Below, one piece after another: positions 17,701-24,909 of a stretch of DNA of 64,000 nt. The position numbers were made by a program, and so were the translations under genes. The DNA is from Pelagicoccus enzymogenes (lineage in GTDB: Bacteria; Verrucomicrobiota; Verrucomicrobiia; Opitutales; Opitutaceae): NCBI RefSeq assembly GCF_014803405.1, contig NZ_JACYFG010000006.1, positions 255,501 through 319,500 on the forward strand, written 5' to 3'. Every line of letters starts with the position of its first letter. Position 1 is the stretch's first letter. The notes under the pieces are model-generated. The model made no database searches, was not told the origin of the DNA, and worked only from the letters and a program-made list of their open reading frames with translations.

Positions 17701-17879
17701 GGCTCCGTTTCGCCGACGGTGACCTAACCCTCAACGGCTCCGCAAGCTTGCACGGCTTCGTGGAAGCTCCCCACAGCAAGATCACCCTCAACGGCTCCTC
17801 TACGCTGCAAGGCTGCATCGCTAGCGAACAGCTCGTCATCAACGGAAACGCCCTGCTCAGCTGGGACGACGCTCCGTAA
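11715..17879 (+). CDS. Giant secreted multidomain protein: beta-helix, PKD, malectin, FN3, golvesin-like and repeated lectin-like domains
   Basis: The protein is 2054 residues from the ATG at 11715, chosen because it begins a signal peptide (MKRSSPTFLLKLLAALSLLA, cleaved near residue 26). Approximate domains are: right-handed beta-helix with a DUF1565-like start (27-440); PKD (447-532, WDFGDGN); malectin (535-692); FN3 (696-785); golvesin C-terminal-like (787-925); FN3 (929-1018); a lectin-like beta-sandwich (1025-1233); FN3 (1234-1323); a second copy of that beta-sandwich (1326-1535); putative Ig/cadherin-like (1549-1635); MBG-like (1636-1789); and a C-terminal region with recurring LNG turns (1792-2054). 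It probably binds and perhaps cleaves polysaccharide at the cell surface. A beta-helix lyase activity is possible, but no catalytic residues could be assigned. Two terminators follow. Confidence 0.83.
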   Translation: MKRSSPTFLLKLLAALSLLALPALLHAVDYYVTPSGAGTQDGSDWANAYDQNQIDSLVDSTLPGDRVLLGSGTYTIPSLSINSSGTAGSPKGLIGVDTGGGLPLFQGTFDVNNNASSHFIRIPGAAHYWEIKNLRFKDQPFVITLTRNGTTDTLRTNLVFENLHFDTIEDAIRLYNASDILVKDCTVIRHTKKAFRIGDHSSFVTFDSCFTDCNGGDLSFPSRSIPNGFAADDTDGEPIIHDITFRDCVAINNGYSQSSGSYWNGDGFSTERGAYNIFYIRCKAYGNNDAGFDNKASYITYQDCVSAGNSRGYRHWADNGQMFNCVASFNSKKGGTGSSYGLWVSGNGGEITVDFSTMHGAGHGVTVENGGTATISDSILSTTSSSSVFASSIANLIDTATYRPGEGTDPQYIAADPAWQGVPLDAMDSLTYGLTKGYSSERVDETPNVAPTLSITSSSTGGVSPTTIDFTSTAADSDGNIISTLWDFGDGNVTNEPNPSHTYNVPGSYEAECTVTDNRGAKASQSINIVITFPTTPVASRIESGGTDDFTDSNGNVWAADHSSDTGGGLADRGAIEIAGTVDDRIYQTERWGISDYRIILANGLYEVKLHFAETYSGITASGQRVFTVSGEDSYPAGWVDIDVFAEAGGSNAALVKTGFVEVEDNILDLVFTASADNPMISGIEILPATSGDLPPEPSSNFYASNIQTEGFTVSWDAATDETGVASYDVYLNGQYEGTTSATSYTFTGLAPYTSYFVSLRARDVSGNLSALSEEAIVKTLDDGTVGNEIILDNDAPLGVSFVGEWPTSSATSGYWGDNYQHNNDSDQGNKSVTYTPDLPAARTYDIYLRWTSASNRASNLPIDIVHANGTDTLSVNQRSDGGQWNLLGTYELAAGSANSVTLRTDSVNGYVIADAVRFLANDGPAPDTEAPSTPANLQSNAIGENSFSFSWDASTDNEGVTGYEVYLNGSLYNTATETSQTITGLSPETAYDVHVIAFDAAGNSSAASDTLTVTTLTETTGGGGGTSSDGIISFNVTNPGLELAATDSLGAVAATNWHNSTVNNESFTDVSDSEGIATTLDFRFSNTPFFYPNDTPEYPAPLADDASMMRTQRANSSSTRTAAYAEQIPYDNFDVYIYWGGIRSADTPPETMMVEYQVFDGSNWVTQETKYIRDDDRMWDGSYNESSALTAADATDGNEYVVFRGRSDVEFKILTTSGRRVGMSGLQIVSRDITPPSVPTNLQSSNIVTDSFTLSWDASTDNVAVTAYEVYLDGTLYGTVTDTTADITGLSPESTYSVTVLALDEAGNASLESDVLSVTTASAGGGTSSNGIVSFNVTNPGLELAATDSLGAVPASNWHNSTANNESFTDATDSEGVATTLDLRFSNTPFFYPNDTPEYPAPLADDASMMRTQRANSSSSKVAVYAEEVPYNTYDVYIYWGGVRTSDSTPKTMSVEFQQWDGSAWVTQETKYIRDDDRAWDGTYDESTALTAADAVDGNEYIVFRSRSDLEFKILADAGRRIGISGIQIVSRDTNGNSNGSGGTGEPAGSSPEITSDSTTAGTYGDTFSYSILASDTPSSYAATGLPADLTIDTATGEITGTLIETGSFSIELTATNQYGSGSATLVLDVAPASQAITLEAIANKTFGDAAFPVNATASSGLPVALAVISGPAEISGNTVTLTGAGTVTVEATQSGNANYTAAPAQQASFEVARATANISLDGLWQVYDGAPADLSAAADPDSLEVSLLFDGSPVAPTYPGSYDVTAIIDDANYQGETNGTLTIVATALVRYAPTLNGGVIGSVQVAEAGSFKLNGGTSLSGDLLLPGTPQIRVNGQPRFSGEVTADGDASPEGYRITLNGGASLRNIVRRVNAPAFPEAVSEATPSGIRSLSLNLPTDSIGDPTTLLDLTLNSEAGAHALPAGTYGKLTANGSSGFILGTAGATEPEVYNLQGITLNGAATSIQILGPVVINIAGEVVLNDATIGDETTPESLWLRFADGDLTLNGSASLHGFVEAPHSKITLNGSSTLQGCIASEQLVINGNALLSWDDAP
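14511..16316 (+). repeat. In-frame tandem duplication (2 x 903 bp) inside the giant protein gene
   Basis: Copies 14511-15413 and 15414-16316 each encode one FN3 domain plus one lectin-like domain. The offset is exactly 903 bases (301 codons). The lectin-like halves are much more alike in DNA than the FN3 halves. For example, 14814 onward and 15717 onward share long identical blocks such as AGCTTCAACGTCACCAACCC. Confidence 0.85.
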
Positions 17880-17891
17880 GAAAATCCAAGC

Positions 17892-17923
17892 ACGGCGAAC
17901 GTGGACTCTCGATCGTTCGCCGT
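17892..17923 (+). terminator. Terminator hairpin after the giant gene
   Basis: A 10-bp stem ACGGCGAACG/CGTTCGCCGT with a 12-base loop is followed by ATTTTCC. It begins 13 bases after the stop codon. Confidence 0.65.
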
Positions 17924-17940
17924 ATTTTCCAACTAACTTT

Positions 17941-17968
17941 GGCGTGGCTCGCACTTTCGAGCCACGCC
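17941..17968 (+). terminator. Second terminator hairpin before the GH-A gene
   Basis: A perfect 11-bp stem GGCGTGGCTCG/CGAGCCACGCC with loop CACTTT is followed by TTTTCTCTTT. It lies just upstream of the next gene's start at 17999, so it could also act as a leader attenuator. Confidence 0.7.
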
Positions 17969-17998
17969 TTTTCTCTTTGCAATACCAACCATACGACA

Positions 17999-19501
17999 AT
18001 GCCAACTCTTAGCCGCTGTCTCACGTCAGCCATCCTTGTATCCGCAGCATACCTACAAGCTGAAACACCTCCCGACCTTTCAACCGATTTCGAGGAATGG
18101 CAGCTCGCCGAAAAGGGAATAATCGAAAGCATGCCGGACGACTATCAGCTCGTCGGACGACTCACTCCCCGCGACGCCACGCAAATAAGCAGTTCCCTGC
18201 TCGGCATCGGTGGCGAAACAATGGACCGCGACTTCACTCGCTTCGAAGCCTGGTCCCCCTACCTCGAGCCCCTCGGAGCCAAACGCATTCGCTTGCAAAG
18301 CGGCTGGGCCAAAACCGAAACCCAAAAGGGCAAATACGACTTCGCTTGGCTCGACCGCATCGTCAACGGCTGCCTCGCAGCCGGAGTCCAACCCTGGCTG
18401 AGCCTCAGCTACGGAAACCCCATTTACGAAGGCGCCGGCGGCACCGGCCTCGGTGGCGGACTACCTCATTCTGCGGAAGCCTTGCAAGCCTGGGAAAACT
18501 ACGTTCGCGCCTCCATCCAACACTTCGGCGACCGCGTCGAAACCTACGAAATCTGGAACGAGGCCGACCTGAAGCACAACCAGAGCCAAGCCGGCGCCTA
18601 CCCACGCCTCTACGAACGCACCGCCCGAATCATCCGCGAGGAACAACCCGACGCGACCATCCTTGCCCTCGCCCTCGCCTACGTACACGCCCGCCCCGAT
18701 TCCGGACTCGTCGACTTCGTTGAAACACTCGCTGCCCACGACACGCTTCACCTCGTCGACGGCATCACGGTGCACGGTTATCCCGCCAACCCCGACCACG
18801 GCTTCGAGCGCCACGCCGAGGTCCAAGCCTACCTTTCCCAACACCTTCCCCACGCCGTCATCTGGCAAGGCGAAACCGGAGCCCCCTCCGAACGCGCCCC
18901 AAAGTTCGCCCTCAAAAATCTCGATTGGACCGAACTCAGCCAGGCCAAGTGGGACCTCCGCCGCGCCCTTGCCCATTGGTCCCGCGAGATTCCCTTCTCC
19001 CTCTTTTCCATCTCCGAAATGAACTACGATCAGCAGCACTTCGACATTTTGAATACAAAAGGAAAACTCAAAATCCGCCCGAACGACCTCTCCATCGAAC
19101 GACCCAAAATCTCCTACTTCTCCTACCGCAACGCCTGCAGCCTATTCGCCGACCAGCGCGTCCCCCAAAAACGCGACACCGCCATCGCCAACCACAGCAG
19201 CCTCTACAGCTTCAAAATCCACGACCGAGCAAACGGCAAGCAAGGCTTCGTCTTCTGGGACGCCGCCAGCCAACCCGGCGACCGCTTCGAGGCCCAACGC
19301 ACCGATATCGTCGCCACCGACCTAAGCCTGCAAAACCCCGTCCTGCTTGACCTCCTAAGCGGACTCGTCTGGTCCCTCCCTGAGGCAACGCTCGCCCAGT
19401 TTGGTCCCAGCCTCAGCCTCTACGACATGCCCGTCTGGGACAGCCCCCGCGTCATCGCCGACGCCCAACTCTTCGACTGGACCCCACTAAACCAACCGTA
19501 G
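17999..19501 (+). CDS. Secreted clan GH-A glycoside hydrolase (GH39/GH5-like)
   Basis: The protein is 500 residues from the ATG at 17999, which starts a signal peptide (MPTLSRCLTSAILVSAAYLQ, cleaved near AE). A (beta/alpha)8 barrel of the GH-A clan follows. The likely acid/base is Glu188 in YEIWNEAD and the likely nucleophile Glu292 in IWQGETGAPS. A small C-terminal beta domain (about 390-500) follows the barrel. The N-terminal GGETMDRDF and GAKRIRLQSGWAKTE strands are typical of beta-xylosidase-like barrels. The family number and substrate are not certain. The stop codon overlaps a REP-like element, and a sulfatase gene follows on the same strand. Confidence 0.8.
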   Translation: MPTLSRCLTSAILVSAAYLQAETPPDLSTDFEEWQLAEKGIIESMPDDYQLVGRLTPRDATQISSSLLGIGGETMDRDFTRFEAWSPYLEPLGAKRIRLQSGWAKTETQKGKYDFAWLDRIVNGCLAAGVQPWLSLSYGNPIYEGAGGTGLGGGLPHSAEALQAWENYVRASIQHFGDRVETYEIWNEADLKHNQSQAGAYPRLYERTARIIREEQPDATILALALAYVHARPDSGLVDFVETLAAHDTLHLVDGITVHGYPANPDHGFERHAEVQAYLSQHLPHAVIWQGETGAPSERAPKFALKNLDWTELSQAKWDLRRALAHWSREIPFSLFSISEMNYDQQHFDILNTKGKLKIRPNDLSIERPKISYFSYRNACSLFADQRVPQKRDTAIANHSSLYSFKIHDRANGKQGFVFWDAASQPGDRFEAQRTDIVATDLSLQNPVLLDLLSGLVWSLPEATLAQFGPSLSLYDMPVWDSPRVIADAQLFDWTPLNQP

Positions 19502-19527
19502 GGCGCGGGCTTTACTGCCCGTCCCGC
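19498..19527 (+). repeat. REP-like element overlapping a stop codon
   Basis: GTAGGGCGCGGGCTTTACTG starts at 19498, and its TAG is the stop codon of the GH-A gene. CGGGC and GCCCG form the short stem. Only one unit is visible here. Confidence 0.5.
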
Positions 19528-19622
19528 ACTGCCCAACATCCCCCTCTCAGACCCTTTGACTATTTATAAACAGCGCCCACGCTTCTTCCCGCCACCCAGC
19601 GGTGTCTACACTTTACGCCCTC

Positions 19623-20942
19623 ATGCAATCGCGTCCTCCCAACATCCTGTACCTGCACTGCCACGACGCTGGCCGCTATATCCAGCCCTACGGCTACCCC
19701 GTAGTGACGCCAAACCTACAGCGACTCGCCGAGGAAGGCATCCTCTACCGCAACGCCCACTGCGCCAACCCGACCTGCTCGCCCAGCCGCGCCTGCCTGC
19801 TCACCGGACAATACGCCCACAACAACGGCATGCTCGGCCTCGCCCATCGCGGCTTCCGGCTCAACGACTACCAGCACCACCTGGCCAACCAACTGCGAGC
19901 CGCCGGCTACACTTCCGCCCTCGCCGGCACCCAGCACATCGCCGCCGCTCCCCTTTCCCGCATCGAAGACATCGGCTACGACCAGATCCTCACTACCGAG
20001 GAAGACTTCGAGACACCCACCGCCGCCGCCGAAAACTACTTCGCCAAGCCTCCGGAAAAACCTTTCTTCCTCTCCCTCGGCTACTTCGCGCCGCATCGCA
20101 CCGACGACGGGGCCTTCCCTCGCCAAGTCGATCCGCCCAACCCCGATTACCTGCGCCCCCCCGCTCCCATTCCAGACAGCCCGGAAACGCGAGCCGACTT
20201 CGCCAACTACGCCGCCAGTATCCAAAGCTTGGATATCAGCATCGGACGCGTCCTCGACGCCCTCGACCGCAGCGGTCTAGCGGACAACACGCTCGTCATC
20301 GCCACCACCGACCACGGTATCGCCTTCCCCGCCATGAAGTGCAACCTCACCGACCACGGCACCGGCGTCATGCTCATCCTGCGCGGCCCCGGAGGCTTCA
20401 GAGGCGGACAAGTCGTGGAATCGCTCGTCTCCCAAATCGACCTCGCCCCCACCGTGCTCGAATTGGCAGGCCTCCCCCTTCCCGAGCGCCTGCAAGGCCA
20501 GAGTCTCCTACCGAACGCCGAAGGCAAGGTAACCCAACGCGACTGCGTCTTCGCCGAGATCAACTACCACGCCACCGAGGAACCCTCCCGCTCCGTCCGC
20601 ACCCAGCGCTGGAAATACATCCGCCGCTTCAAGGACTACGGCTACCAGCCGCTGCCCAACTGCGACGACGGCCCCAGCAAGGATTATTGGATACAAAACG
20701 GTTGGCTCGAGAACGGCTACGAGCAAGAGCTGCTCTTCGACCTCACCTTTGACCCCAACGAGTCTCGCAACCTCGCCCCATCGCCCGCCCACGCGGAAGC
20801 CCTCCACGAAATGCGGGCCCGTCTCGACCAGTGGATGCGCGAAACGGACGACCCCCTCCTCAAAGGCCCTCTGCCCCGCAACGAGCACACCGTCATCACC
20901 GCCCCCACCGAACGCTCCCCCAAAGGCAAGCGACTCGGCTGA
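19623..20942 (+). CDS. Sulfatase, N-sulfoglucosamine sulfohydrolase-like
   Basis: The protein is 439 residues from the ATG at 19623; a GTG seven codons earlier is possible. The formylglycine motif is CSPSR at residues 52-56, in the context CANPTCSPSRACLLTGQYAH. The first metal-binding element is HCHDAGRYI instead of the usual Asp-Asp pair, as in SGSH/heparan N-sulfatase-like enzymes. A C-terminal metal site lies at TTDHGIAF. No signal peptide is present, so the enzyme is probably cytoplasmic or exported by another route. Sulfatases of this type remove sulfate from sulfated glycans after a maturase converts the Cys; no maturase is in the window. It follows the GH-A glycosidase and precedes ilvD. 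Confidence 0.9.
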   Translation: MQSRPPNILYLHCHDAGRYIQPYGYPVVTPNLQRLAEEGILYRNAHCANPTCSPSRACLLTGQYAHNNGMLGLAHRGFRLNDYQHHLANQLRAAGYTSALAGTQHIAAAPLSRIEDIGYDQILTTEEDFETPTAAAENYFAKPPEKPFFLSLGYFAPHRTDDGAFPRQVDPPNPDYLRPPAPIPDSPETRADFANYAASIQSLDISIGRVLDALDRSGLADNTLVIATTDHGIAFPAMKCNLTDHGTGVMLILRGPGGFRGGQVVESLVSQIDLAPTVLELAGLPLPERLQGQSLLPNAEGKVTQRDCVFAEINYHATEEPSRSVRTQRWKYIRRFKDYGYQPLPNCDDGPSKDYWIQNGWLENGYEQELLFDLTFDPNESRNLAPSPAHAEALHEMRARLDQWMRETDDPLLKGPLPRNEHTVITAPTERSPKGKRLG

Positions 20943-20953
20943 AGCTCTCCACT

Positions 20954-20974
20954 AGGGCGAAGCCTAGCCCTTTT
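20954..20974 (+). terminator. Short terminator-like hairpin after sulfatase
   Basis: A five-bp stem AGGGC/GCCCT with an 8-base loop is followed by TTTT, starting 12 bases after the stop. It is weak and listed at low confidence. Confidence 0.4.
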
Positions 20975-21014
20975 GCATCGACTTTCTCGGCAAGCGTGAA
21001 AATCTGCCTCCCCC

Positions 21015-21056
21015 GCGTGGGAAACCCGTCGGCTCGCCGACGCAGCTTCCCCACGC
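21015..21056. repeat. Nested palindrome in the ilvD leader
   Basis: The outer arms GCGTGGG/CCCACGC enclose a second hairpin CGTCGG-CTCG-CCGACG. It ends 32 bases before the ilvD start. The outer arms begin GTGGGAA and end TTCCCCAC, like the heads of paired REP-like units, so it may be a compact member of that family. Confidence 0.45.
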
Positions 21057-21088
21057 CCTAACTGCATATTTCACAACGAGAAAGAACC

Positions 21089-22933
21089 ATGCCACAGTAC
21101 CGATCAAAGACCTCCACCGCAGGCCGCAATATGGCGGGCGCTCGTGCCTTGTGGCGAGCGACCGGCATGAAGGACGAGGACTTCCGCAAGCCGATCATCG
21201 CCATCGCCAACTCCTTCACCCAATTCGTGCCCGGACACGTGCACCTCAAGGACCTCGGCCAACTGGTCGCTCGCGAAATCGAAAAGTCCGGCGGCGTGGC
21301 CAAGGAATTCAACACCATCGCCGTCGACGACGGCATCGCCATGGGACACGACGGCATGCTCTACAGCCTCCCCTCCCGCGACATCATCGCCGACTCCGTC
21401 GAGTACATGGTCAACGCCCACTGCGCCGACGCCCTCGTCTGCATTTCCAATTGCGACAAGATCACTCCCGGCATGCTCATGGCGGCCCTCCGCCTCAACA
21501 TCCCCGTTGTCTTCGTCTCCGGCGGCCCCATGGAAGCAGGCAAGACCAAGCTCATCGACCACGGACTCGACCTCGTTGACGCCATGGTCATGGCAGCCGA
21601 CGACAGCGTGGACGACGCCACCGTCGCCGAAGTCGAACGCAACGCGTGCCCGACCTGCGGCTCCTGCTCCGGCATGTTCACGGCCAACTCCATGAACTGC
21701 CTCACCGAAGCCCTCGGCCTTTCCCTGCCCGGCAACGGCACCGTACTCGCCACCCACGAGGACCGCAAGGAGCTCTTCCTGCAAGCCGGCCGCACCATCG
21801 TGGAAATCACCAAACGCTACTACGAGCAAGACGACGACAGCGTCCTGCCCCTCAGCATCGCCAGCTTCAAGGCCTTCGAAAACGCCATGACGCTCGACAT
21901 CGCCATGGGCGGTTCCACCAACACCATTCTTCACCTCCTGGCCGCCGCCCAGGAAGGCAAGGTCGACTTCACCATGGAAGACATCGACCGCCTCTCCCGC
22001 AAGGTTCCGCAGCTCTGCAAAGTCGCGCCCAATACCCAGAAGTACCACATGGAAGACGTGCACCGGGCCGGCGGCATCATGAGCATCCTCGCCGAGCTCA
22101 ACCGCGGCGGCCTGCTCCACAACGACATCCCCACCGTACACAGCAAGACCATGCAGGAAGCGCTGGACAAGTGGGATATCGCCACCAGCAACGACGAAGC
22201 GGTGCACACCTTCTACAAAGCTGGCCCGGGCGGCATCCCCACCCAAGTCGCCTTCAGCCAGGGAGCCCGCTGGCCAAGCCTCGACATCGACCGCGAAGAC
22301 GGTTGTATCCGCAGCGTGGAACATGCGTTCACCGTCGAAGGCGGCCTCGCCGTCCTCACTGGCAACATCGCTCCGCAAGGCTGTGTCGTCAAAACCTCAG
22401 GCGTCGACGAAAGCATTTGGGTCTTCGAAGGTCCTGCTCACGTCGTAGAGAGCCAAGAAGAAGCCGTATCCAATGTTCTGGGTGGCAAGGTCAAAGCCGG
22501 CGACGTCGTCATCGTCCGCTACGAAGGCCCACGCGGCGGCCCCGGCATGCAGGAGATGCTCTACCCGACCAGCTACATCAAGTCCAAGGGACTGGGCAAG
22601 GTCTGCGCCCTCGCCACAGACGGACGCTTCTCCGGCGGTACCTCCGGCCTCTCCATCGGTCACGTTTCTCCCGAAGCGGCAGCCGGCGGCCCCATCGGCC
22701 TCATCGAAAACGGCGACATCATCCGCATCGACATTCCCAACCGCAGCATCGACGTAAAGCTCAGCGACGAAGAGCTCGCCGCCCGTAGGGAAAAGATGGA
22801 TGCGCTGGGCGACGCCGCCTGGAAGCCCAAGGAGCCGCGCCCCCGCAAGGTCAGCGCCGCCCTCAAGGCCTACGCCCTGCTCGCCACCAGCGCCGACCAA
22901 GGAGCAGTCCGCGACCTCTCCAAGCTCGGCTAA
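21089..22933 (+). CDS. ilvD: Dihydroxy-acid dehydratase
   Basis: This 614-residue protein is full length compared with E. coli IlvD (616). It converts 2,3-dihydroxy-isovalerate and -methylvalerate to the 2-keto acids in valine and isoleucine synthesis. Fe-S and metal motifs are visible: [12 protein letters not shown] near residue 122, [13 protein letters not shown] near 192, and the active-site region [15 protein letters not shown] near 515. The start is the ATG that gives the conserved [20 protein letters not shown] opening. It is monocistronic here, apart from other ilv genes, and is followed by a strong terminator. No leader peptide with branched-chain codons was seen. Confidence 0.98.
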   Translation: MPQYRSKTSTAGRNMAGARALWRATGMKDEDFRKPIIAIANSFTQFVPGHVHLKDLGQLVAREIEKSGGVAKEFNTIAVDDGIAMGHDGMLYSLPSRDIIADSVEYMVNAHCADALVCISNCDKITPGMLMAALRLNIPVVFVSGGPMEAGKTKLIDHGLDLVDAMVMAADDSVDDATVAEVERNACPTCGSCSGMFTANSMNCLTEALGLSLPGNGTVLATHEDRKELFLQAGRTIVEITKRYYEQDDDSVLPLSIASFKAFENAMTLDIAMGGSTNTILHLLAAAQEGKVDFTMEDIDRLSRKVPQLCKVAPNTQKYHMEDVHRAGGIMSILAELNRGGLLHNDIPTVHSKTMQEALDKWDIATSNDEAVHTFYKAGPGGIPTQVAFSQGARWPSLDIDREDGCIRSVEHAFTVEGGLAVLTGNIAPQGCVVKTSGVDESIWVFEGPAHVVESQEEAVSNVLGGKVKAGDVVIVRYEGPRGGPGMQEMLYPTSYIKSKGLGKVCALATDGRFSGGTSGLSIGHVSPEAAAGGPIGLIENGDIIRIDIPNRSIDVKLSDEELAARREKMDALGDAAWKPKEPRPRKVSAALKAYALLATSADQGAVRDLSKLG

Positions 22934-22959
22934 CAAGCAAACACAGCTTTCAAAAACCC

Positions 22960-22991
22960 AAAAGACCATTGCCCAACGGCAATGGTCTTTT
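22960..22991 (+). terminator. Strong rho-independent terminator of ilvD
   Basis: A perfect 14-bp stem AAAAGACCATTGCC / GGCAATGGTCTTTT with loop CAAC runs into a T-rich tail (TTTTTGTTTT) 26 bases after the ilvD stop. Confidence 0.93.
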
Positions 22992-22999
22992 TGTTTTCC

Positions 23000-23075
23000 G
23001 TAGCGCTGAGCTTTAGCCAGCGTCAACTTTGCAAGATCAATCCATAGAAAAACGCTGGCTAAAGCTCAGACCTAC
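23000..23075. repeat. REP-like inverted pair with 18-bp perfect arms
   Basis: The plus unit GTAGCGCTGAGCTTTAGCCA (23000-23023) is mirrored by the minus unit GTAGGTCTGAGCTTTAGCCA (23075-23052). The arms CTGAGCTTTAGCCAGCGT at 23006-23023 and their exact complement at 23052-23069 are 28 bases apart. Each arm is itself a small hairpin. Confidence 0.78.
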
Positions 23076-23079
23076 CTCC

Positions 23080-24453
23080 CTACACCAGCGCTCGATACCG
23101 GAAATCGCTCAATCGCACCGTCCCCGTACCCAAAGAACAAATACCGATCCGCAAACTCAAGAATCCGCCAAACACGTTGTGGTGCATGCCCGAAACTTCC
23201 ATACGCGTCGGATGCAGCCTCCATGTTTTCCCGCCATCGATCGAGTAATGGTAGGTGATCACGTTTCGATCGTTCGTTAGCCGCGCCCGGACCTTGCGCC
23301 CTCCAGCGGCGCGCTCGCCCAGTCGTGGGATTCGGCGTACTGGTAGGTCCTCACCTTTTCCCCTGTGAATCCAAGTCCCACGTAAGCCTTCGGGTTGTAG
23401 AACAAGAAAATCCCGCCCTCCGCGTCGCCTTCCATCTCCAGGCTGAGCTCCACCTCGTACGCCTGATCGACCACGATGCAGGTCAAGGGCGAGCTGTTCG
23501 CCGGAGAGCTGCCCGAGCCTGCCAACTCCAAGAACGCCTTTCCATAGCGCACCCGTTCCATCTCCTTGGGCCCCGGGTTGTCGAAGGACCACTGCACGCC
23601 AAACTTGTTGCTTGTGAAATCGTCGGACAACGGAAATCCATGCGGCACCGCTTCTCCGCCCCTAGGCATCGGCAAAGGCTTTCTCAGCTCTCCGCCTTTG
23701 GCCACAAACCAGCCGTCGTCCGTCCACTCGATCGGTTCCAGCAAGGTCTGCCGCCCGAGCGTGCGGAACCCGTTTTCGTAACCATGGTAAATCATCCGCC
23801 AGTCTCCGCTGGGGCCTTCCACCAGCGTGGCATGCCCTTTCGCCCACCACGTGGCCGGGGTCGATGCAACCGTCGATCTTTAGATCGATCGGGTCACTCC
23901 AGGGTCCCTCGATATTGTCCGCCCAGATCACGTAGGTGCCGAACGGCTTGCCCGGAGCAAAAGCCGGAATGTAGACATAGTAGCGGTCCCCGTGCTTGCA
24001 GAGGTCGAGCGCCCATACGGTGCCGATGCTCTTGCGCAAGGCCGGCCCCACCGGTCTCCAGTTCACCAAATCCCGCGAGTGCCAAATCACGATGCCGGGA
24101 TAGGAATTGAAGGACGAAAAGGTCATGTAGTAGTCCTCTCCATCCTTCAGCACCGTCGGGTCCGGGTGGTCTCCCGACAGGATGGGATTCAAGAAAGTCC
24201 CGTTGCCCAAATCCGCCTTGCGCTGTCCCTCGATCCCTCGCGCCCAAGGCGAAGCAGCACGGGCCGGCCCCTGTCCTCCCTGGGCCAAGCTGCTAGCCAT
24301 CGGAGCGAGCATCGCGCCGGCGAGGCAGCCTTTGATTAGATTGCGGCGAGACTGGCTTGTGGGACCATCGGATTCTGAACAAGGACGGGGCAACTGTGAA
24401 TCATCCAAAAGTAATCGAGAACCTACCCTAAAATCGAAAAGCGTCACTGGCAA
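23080..24453 (-). pseudogene. Broken GH43 glycoside hydrolase gene (internal deletion plus a second frameshift)
   Basis: Three consecutive minus-strand frames together make one GH43 protein. From 24453: a Tat-type leader (SRRNLIKGCLAGAMLAP), then the barrel start GDHPDPTVLKDGEDYYMT with the catalytic base Asp and WALDLCKHGDRYYVY with the modulator Asp, up to IDPGHVVGE near 23843. The reading then jumps to another frame at WWAKGHATLVEGP, continuing through IYHGYENGFRTLGRQTLLEP and a GH43_C2-like beta-sandwich to about 23300. It then returns to the first frame for KVRARLTNDRNVITYHYS, ending at 23080. The segment normally between the DPG region and the WW-KGH region, roughly 100 codons with the catalytic Glu, is absent. 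An intact product is not possible. Confidence 0.88.
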
Positions 24454-24909
24454 TCCGCTCAGCCAAGTGGGTGAAAGCTTTTATTCCAAATAAGAACCGC
24501 GAAGCGTAGTATTCTCCCATTTTCCGATGCCTGAAAATAGTAATTGCAGGCCAACTACAGGCGACAAGCCGTAAGATTACGACATCAGGAGGCTGCAGCC
24601 GCGACTCTCCATACGTATCGATCAATTATCCGAATGGGTTCCACGATCGCCTCCGCCCCCGCCCACTGCAGTGGTCGCACTCCACCGGCAATGCACGCCC
24701 CGACGGAAACAGGCATTCGGGAAAACGGAAAGCCGAATCCGACGCCCGAACATAGCTCGCCCCAATGCTTTACTGTCAACAATTCAACCCGGCGCCATCT
24801 GCGAATTGCCGTTGAGTTCTCTCGCAAGAGCGCTTCTTTGTCTAACGCGACGGATAACTCCGTCTTATACAACGCCTAACCCCTACCTTGGAACCTCCCC
24901 CTTCCGCTC
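24454..24909. other. Intergenic region upstream of pyc (456 bp)
   Basis: It separates the GH43 pseudogene (minus) from pyc (plus). The only structure seen is a small palindrome GACGGA-TAAC-TCCGTC at 24849-24864, followed by TTATAC, 45 bases before the pyc start; this may be promoter or leader. Open frames here show no domain or start support. Confidence 0.5.

Noticed and set aside
24585-24872. Minus-strand 95-codon open frame upstream of pyc
   Set aside because: No start-site signal, no domain and an unlikely composition. The stretch is best described as intergenic.
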